Below are positions 60,887-64,000 of a DNA stretch of 64,000 bases, one piece after another. Source of the DNA: Streptomyces sp. NBC_00224 (GTDB lineage Bacteria > Actinomycetota > Actinomycetes > Streptomycetales > Streptomycetaceae); NCBI RefSeq assembly GCF_041435195.1, contig NZ_CP108106.1:4498501-4562500 (forward strand), written 5' to 3'. Below the pieces are notes generated by a model, which was not told the DNA's origin, did no database searches, and saw only the letters and a program-made list of their open reading frames with translations. The first letter of the stretch is position 1. Every line of letters starts with the position of its first letter. Both the position numbers and the translations under genes were made by a program.

Positions 60887-62319
60887 ACCGCGCCCCCTTC
60901 CAGGGCGAGTTGGTCGTTCAAGGCTTCGCGTGCTGTCTCGCGGTTGAGCTGGAGGCCGCGGGCGATGGAGGCGGCGAGGACGGACTCGCCGGGGGTGTGG
61001 CCGTGTCCGGCGTACTGCCAGTCGGCCAGGACCAGGACACTGTCCGACTCTCGGTCGTCGAGGCCGAGGGCGTCGCGTTCTTGGGCGGCGCGGTAGTCGG
61101 CACGGGCCTGGCGCAGGGCGCCGAGGGTGGTGGAGTAGCGGCGGGACTTGGAGCTGAAGTGGCCCCGGAAGCCGAGCATGTGTGCCCAGGCCCACAGACG
61201 CCGGTCCGGGTAGAGCGGATCGAGGATCTTGCACGCCTCGATGAGCCGACGGGCGTGGTCGGGGACGCCATGGCGGTCGAGTTCAGCGAGCTCGCCGATG
61301 CGGCGGTCCAGGGTGCCGGTGTTCTCGGCGGCCTTGGTGGCGTACTTCGCGACGTAGGAGGCAACGGCCTGTTCGGTGATGTCGGAGCCGTCACCGAAGG
61401 CGGTGATGGGCCGGACGTCGAGCTGTCGCCCCCACCGGAAGGTACGGGCAGGCTCGTCATCGGACTCAGGGACGCTGACGCTCGTGTACGCGTGGCAGGC
61501 GGCAGCACGGATCGCGTCGGTGAGGAGCGTCGTAGTGGCCCAGGACGGCGGCGGGCTGTCCGAGCCGCCGGGTCCGTCGAGCCGGATCACGGCGTGGAAG
61601 TGGATCGCACCGCGCTTCTGGAACTCGGCGACCTTGCCGTACGACAGTCGAGCAGCGTCGGCGAAGTCGCGTTGGGTGAGTCCGGCATGGCGGGCGATCT
61701 CACGGCGTAAGCGGGTGGTGAAGCGCATCCACAGGTCGCCCGCGTGGTTGTTGAAGAGCACCGCCCCGGCGTAGTCGTACGTCGCCGGGTCGAGTGCGGT
61801 ACCGAGCGCCGGGTCGTCGTCGGCGTGGCGGGCGCCGCAGCGGCACAGGCCGTGGTCGGGCCGGTTGTGGACCGGGCCGAAGGACGGGGCGGTCAGCGTG
61901 GCGAACACGCGGGGGTGATCGCGGACGGCGGCGGGGACGTCGCGGCGGTCGTCACCGGCGAGTCCGGCCCGGATCAGGTGATAGGTGTCCCCCGCGTAGG
62001 TCCAGGCGCAGGAAGGGCAGCGGGAGACGCGGCGGTTGCCGCACGCGACCCGCAGCCGACCGCCGGGCTCGGCCTCAGTGCTGTAGCGGTGCAGGGTCTC
62101 GCCGGTGGTGCGGTCCTTGGTGATCGTCCAGCCGGTGAGGTGGATCGGTTCGGAGCAGCCGCCGGTGCGGCGGATCTGGTCTTGCCAGCGCTCGAAGCCG
62201 GGTTCAGCGGCGACGCGCAGCAGGTCGGCCAGGGCCAGAGGGTTCAGGCCCCCGGCCGCCGCCACATCGGCGACAGCGGCCGGGGACACGGGCAGACGGG
62301 TCACCAGCGCCGCCCCCAC
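60883..62319 (-). CDS. repSA: RepSA-type replication initiator
   Basis: The 478-residue protein resembles rolling-circle initiators of Streptomyces AICEs. The HUH metal motif is GAIHFHAVIRLDG (His240, His242), the likely nucleophile lies in SYVAKYATK (Tyr322 or Tyr326), and zinc-type cysteine pairs occur at Cys101/Cys104 and Cys159/Cys161. It nicks the element origin for autonomous replication after excision. The first codons overlap the upstream zinc-ribbon gene by 19 bp. Confidence 0.88.
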   Translation of the reverse strand: MGAALVTRLPVSPAAVADVAAAGGLNPLALADLLRVAAEPGFERWQDQIRRTGGCSEPIHLTGWTITKDRTTGETLHRYSTEAEPGGRLRVACGNRRVSRCPSCAWTYAGDTYHLIRAGLAGDDRRDVPAAVRDHPRVFATLTAPSFGPVHNRPDHGLCRCGARHADDDPALGTALDPATYDYAGAVLFNNHAGDLWMRFTTRLRREIARHAGLTQRDFADAARLSYGKVAEFQKRGAIHFHAVIRLDGPGGSDSPPPSWATTTLLTDAIRAAACHAYTSVSVPESDDEPARTFRWGRQLDVRPITAFGDGSDITEQAVASYVAKYATKAAENTGTLDRRIGELAELDRHGVPDHARRLIEACKILDPLYPDRRLWAWAHMLGFRGHFSSKSRRYSTTLGALRQARADYRAAQERDALGLDDRESDSVLVLADWQYAGHGHTPGESVLAASIARGLQLNRETAREALNDQLALEGGAV

Positions 62320-62471
62320 TTCGGACTACCGGTGCCGTGGCAGGCCCGGCACGACACGGTGATGGTGCGCAGGTGCCCGTGCCGGTTGCGGCCGCCGGTG
62401 GTGACGGCGACGGTGGCGAAGCCGTCGCAGTCGGGGCAGATCCGCGCCGCCGGACGCGTGCGGTCGGTCAT
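62301..62471 (-). CDS. Small zinc-ribbon (DnaJ-like CxxC) protein of the AICE
   Basis: The 56-residue protein MTDRTRPAARICPDCDGFATVAVTTGGRNRHGHLRTITVSCRACHGTGSPKWGRRW has C-P-D-C and C-R-A-C-H-G-T-G, the pattern of a DnaJ-type zinc ribbon. ATG 62471 follows GGAAGGAACCCTC. It overlaps repSA by 19 bp. Similar small ribbon proteins precede rep genes in related elements; function unknown. Confidence 0.75.
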   Translation of the reverse strand: MTDRTRPAARICPDCDGFATVAVTTGGRNRHGHLRTITVSCRACHGTGSPKWGRRW

Positions 62472-62556
62472 GATGAGGGTTCCTTCCGGTTGAGAGATCG
62501 GGTGGGACATGGGCCCGGGCGGCGGAAACCTGGCAGTGGAGGCCGCCCGGGGCCGG

Positions 62557-62862
62557 TCAGCGGCGCTTGGTCTCGGAGGCGATGAGCGAGCGCACCACGA
62601 GCGCGCACACCGCGACCGAGGCGGCGGTAACGGCGACCGCCAGGAGCATGGAGACGAGCACCGCGCCGACGACCAGGACGACGGCGGTGCCCCCGCCGAC
62701 GAGGGCGATCACGGCGCCCGGGGTGAGCTGGACCGTGGGCCGGGACGGCGCCGACGCCAGCGGCACGGGCGTCGGGGTGTGGGCCGACGGGACCGGGGCG
62801 GGAACCGGCGGGGTGACCACGCCGGTGGGCGCGGGGTTGGTGGGGATCTTCGGGCTGAACAT
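62557..62862 (-). CDS. SpdD-like plasmid-spread membrane protein
   Basis: The 101-residue protein has a Pro/Thr/Ala-rich soluble N-terminus (1-45), two membrane helices (PGAVIALVGGGTAVVLVVGAVLVSMLLAVAVTAASVAVCALVV) and a basic end (ASETKRR). This is the layout of SpdD proteins, which help intramycelial spread of conjugative elements in Streptomyces. A GC-rich hairpin (62513-62553 region, GGGCGGC/GCCGCCC) lies between it and the zinc-ribbon gene. Confidence 0.82.
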   Translation of the reverse strand: MFSPKIPTNPAPTGVVTPPVPAPVPSAHTPTPVPLASAPSRPTVQLTPGAVIALVGGGTAVVLVVGAVLVSMLLAVAVTAASVAVCALVVRSLIASETKRR

Positions 62863-62884
62863 GTCGTTCTCCTTTCGGCGCGGG

Positions 62885-63040
62885 CTACTTGATGGCGGTG
62901 TTGACGACGGGGGCCAGGGCGCTGTCGGCGATGAGGTAGCCGCCGAGCAGCAGTACGGCGACGAGCCAGGCGGGCGGGCGAGTCAGCTTGATGCCGAGGT
63001 AGCCGACCACCAGGAGGGCGAACCAGAGCGGGACGTCCAT
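62885..63040 (-). CDS. 51-residue membrane protein of the AICE spread module
   Basis: ATG 63040 opens 51 codons, MDVPLWFALLVVGYLGIKLTRPPAWLVAVLLLGGYLIADSALAPVVNTAIK, with two membrane helices (about 4-19 and 24-42). It lies 22 bp upstream of the spdD-like gene and 16 bp downstream of the transfer-protein gene, all on one strand. Size, position and topology fit the short Spd proteins of AICEs. Confidence 0.75.
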   Translation of the reverse strand: MDVPLWFALLVVGYLGIKLTRPPAWLVAVLLLGGYLIADSALAPVVNTAIK

Positions 63041-63056
63041 GACGCGGGGTCTCCGA

Positions 63057-63251
63057 TCAGTCGGTGATACGGCAGCGGTGGGTACGGGCGGCGAGCTGGG
63101 CGGCGGAGGGGCTGGAGTAGTCGGCGGACCAGCCGCACCGGTCGGCGGTGCACACGGCGGCGTGTTTGGTACGGCCGTGGCGGTCGCGGTGGGTGCCGAT
63201 CTGCACGGGGCCGATCCGCATCACGGAGTGGAAGTGATCACGGGCAGGCAT
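63057..63251 (-). CDS. Mobile element transfer protein (SpdA-like)
   Basis: The 64-residue protein MPARDHFHSVMRIGPVQIGTHRDRHGRTKHAAVCTADRCGWSADYSSPSAAQLAARTHRCRITD matches the small proteins annotated as mobile element transfer proteins in Streptomyces. C-x4-C (Cys34, Cys39) and the late H-x-C could bind zinc. It lies 21 bp downstream of the DUF2637 gene. Confidence 0.82.
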   Translation of the reverse strand: MPARDHFHSVMRIGPVQIGTHRDRHGRTKHAAVCTADRCGWSADYSSPSAAQLAARTHRCRITD

Positions 63252-63272
63252 GGCGGTGGTTCTCCTTCCGGG

Positions 63273-63917
63273 TCAGGTGAGTTGGGCAGCGATCGCAGCC
63301 GCCATGGGCGCGGGAACGCCGAGGCGGGCGCGCAGCGTGTCGGCATCGATCCGGGCGCCGGTGCGGGCGTGGTGGTCGGCGGCGACCTTGCGGGCGTGAT
63401 CCACCAGGGCAGCGGGAACCTCTGCGGCCGGGGCAGCCGGGAGCGCCGGGGCGTCGTCGGCGGCCAGAGCCGCAGCAGGTGTGGGGTCTGGCTCGACCGC
63501 TTCGGGGGCCGGGGCTGCGGGCGTCGGCGGAACCGGCAGCCGGTCCTCGGTCGGGTTCGGGGAGTGGGTCAGGAGCGTGCCGCCAAGGAAGGCGAGCGCG
63601 GGCCATCCGGCGACGCCGAAGCGGAGCCAGGCGGGCGGGTTGGCCAGGTCGAGGAATCCGGCGGTGGCGACGTTGGCGCCGAGGGAGGCAACGAGGGCGA
63701 TCAGGAACCAGCACCAGGCCAGCCGCGACGGACCGCTGTTGCGCAGCCGACGCCAGGCGGCGACCAGGAGCAGGTCCACGCTGACCGGGTAGGCCCACGC
63801 TTTCCATCCGGTCTGCCCGGCAGCCGACGCCAGGTCGTGCAGGTGGGCGAAGGACAGCGAACCGGCGATCACGGCCTGTACGAGGACGGCGTCCGGGCGG
63901 CGGATTGAGCGGTTCAT
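63273..63917 (-). CDS. DUF2637 (SpdB-like) membrane protein
   Basis: The 214-residue protein has four membrane helices in its first 115 residues (VLVQAVIAGSLSFAHLHDLAS, AWAYPVSVDLLLVAAW, AWCWFLIALVASLGANVATAG and FGVAGWPALAFLGGTLL). An Ala/Pro-rich linker leads to a helical end (DHARKVAADHHARTGARIDADTLRARLGVP) that looks like a DNA-binding helix-turn-helix. This matches the DUF2637/SpdB proteins of AICEs. ATG 63917 lies 8 nt after GGAGG; the frame stays open to the window end, so a longer start cannot be fully excluded. Confidence 0.82.
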   Translation of the reverse strand: MNRSIRRPDAVLVQAVIAGSLSFAHLHDLASAAGQTGWKAWAYPVSVDLLLVAAWRRLRNSGPSRLAWCWFLIALVASLGANVATAGFLDLANPPAWLRFGVAGWPALAFLGGTLLTHSPNPTEDRLPVPPTPAAPAPEAVEPDPTPAAALAADDAPALPAAPAAEVPAALVDHARKVAADHHARTGARIDADTLRARLGVPAPMAAAIAAQLT

Positions 63918-64000
63918 GGTCTTCACCTCCTTCGTGGGGTTGGAGCCGGAGCCGGGCGGGGCGCGAGGTCCAGCCGCCCGGTCCCGGCGGTGATCAGCTA

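Larger units (their letters stand above)
59380..64000 (-). mobile_element. Integrative conjugative element (AICE, pSAM2 type), left part
   Basis: From the 3' half of tRNA-Pro rightward lie, on one strand, int, xis, repSA-type replication initiator, a zinc-ribbon protein, an SpdD-like protein, two small transfer or spread proteins and a DUF2637/SpdB-type protein. This is the module order of actinomycete AICEs, read from the integrase end; the FtsK-type transfer gene should lie beyond 64000. attL is expected within the tRNA 3' segment (about 59372-59418), but the exact core cannot be set without attR. The start coordinate is approximate. Confidence 0.85.

Noticed and set aside
63918..64000. C-terminus of a transfer ATPase gene at the right edge
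   Set aside because: The frame ending in TGA at 63923-63925 is closed by TAG at 63998-64000, and no conserved residues are visible; the expected traSA gene cannot be supported inside the window.

Overview
The window is a high-GC actinobacterial chromosome segment, almost certainly Streptomyces. Evidence is the very GC-rich third codon positions, frequent GTG/TTG starts, and a run of genes I recognise as Streptomyces orthologues: msiK, carD, phoP-phoR-phoU, mshA, rsiG, nur, glnR and wblA. Gene calls rest on reading the sequence and on remembered families; no database search was run.

Layout. 1-1003 is a partial gene, followed by a tRNA-Thr (1098-1171) and msiK, the shared sugar-ABC ATPase. 2736-10462 holds a secreted hypothetical, a sugar nucleotidyltransferase, then a leftward block DoxX-rlmB-cysS-ispF-ispD-carD (isoprenoid precursors, translation, RNA polymerase regulation). 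11092-14706 is a lipoprotein and the phosphate-control genes phoP-phoR/phoU with a PHO box. 14867-20570 has a 35-residue eight-cysteine peptide, gpmA, an MFS exporter, a YbjN protein, mshA (mycothiol) and a methyltransferase. 20938-29925 covers an NlpC/P60 hydrolase, a receiver-PP2C phosphatase, an XRE regulator with a long palindromic operator, YceI, a HelD-type RNA polymerase motor ATPase and a TetR/oxidoreductase pair. 29969-33349 is a GntR-HAD-phosphotransferase cassette with a promoter region full of palindromes. 33389-42502 contains an Eis-type acetyltransferase, asparaginase, rsiG (c-di-GMP-armed anti-sigma factor), dtd, ygfZ, nur, a nitrobindin-like protein, an operon of three membrane-anchored hypotheticals, DsrE and DUF3099.

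At about 42540-44448 a TnpB-related (IS200/IS605-type) element without TnpA sits between DUF3099 and DUF1416. It keeps the three RuvC acidic residues but lacks the zinc finger, and a block of about 45-49 bp is directly repeated at its two ends. 44490-49377 holds a sulfur operon headed by an apparently leaderless 26-residue leader peptide, a DUF2993 lipid-binding protein, a Gln-rich membrane protein, a MoaD-like protein and a hydrolase. glnR (49610-50422) has a structured leader and a 22-codon upstream ORF overlapping its start.

51627-59266 carries RidA, DUF4177, two ArsA/Get3-like ATPases, wblA, a class A penicillin-binding protein, YqeY and a phosphoesterase. In S. coelicolor these belong to a distant locus (around SCO3579) from glnR (SCO4159), so the repeat at 51474-51620 marks a probable rearrangement breakpoint. 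From 59345 a tRNA-Pro(CGG) is followed by int-xis-repSA and spread/transfer genes: the left part of an integrative conjugative element (AICE, pSAM2 type) that runs off the right edge.

A dispersed GC-rich repeat family occurs three times (3933-4215, 17332-17779, 51474-51620), each time between two convergent genes. One copy has about 51-bp terminal inverted repeats. No secondary-metabolite cluster or CRISPR array was seen.
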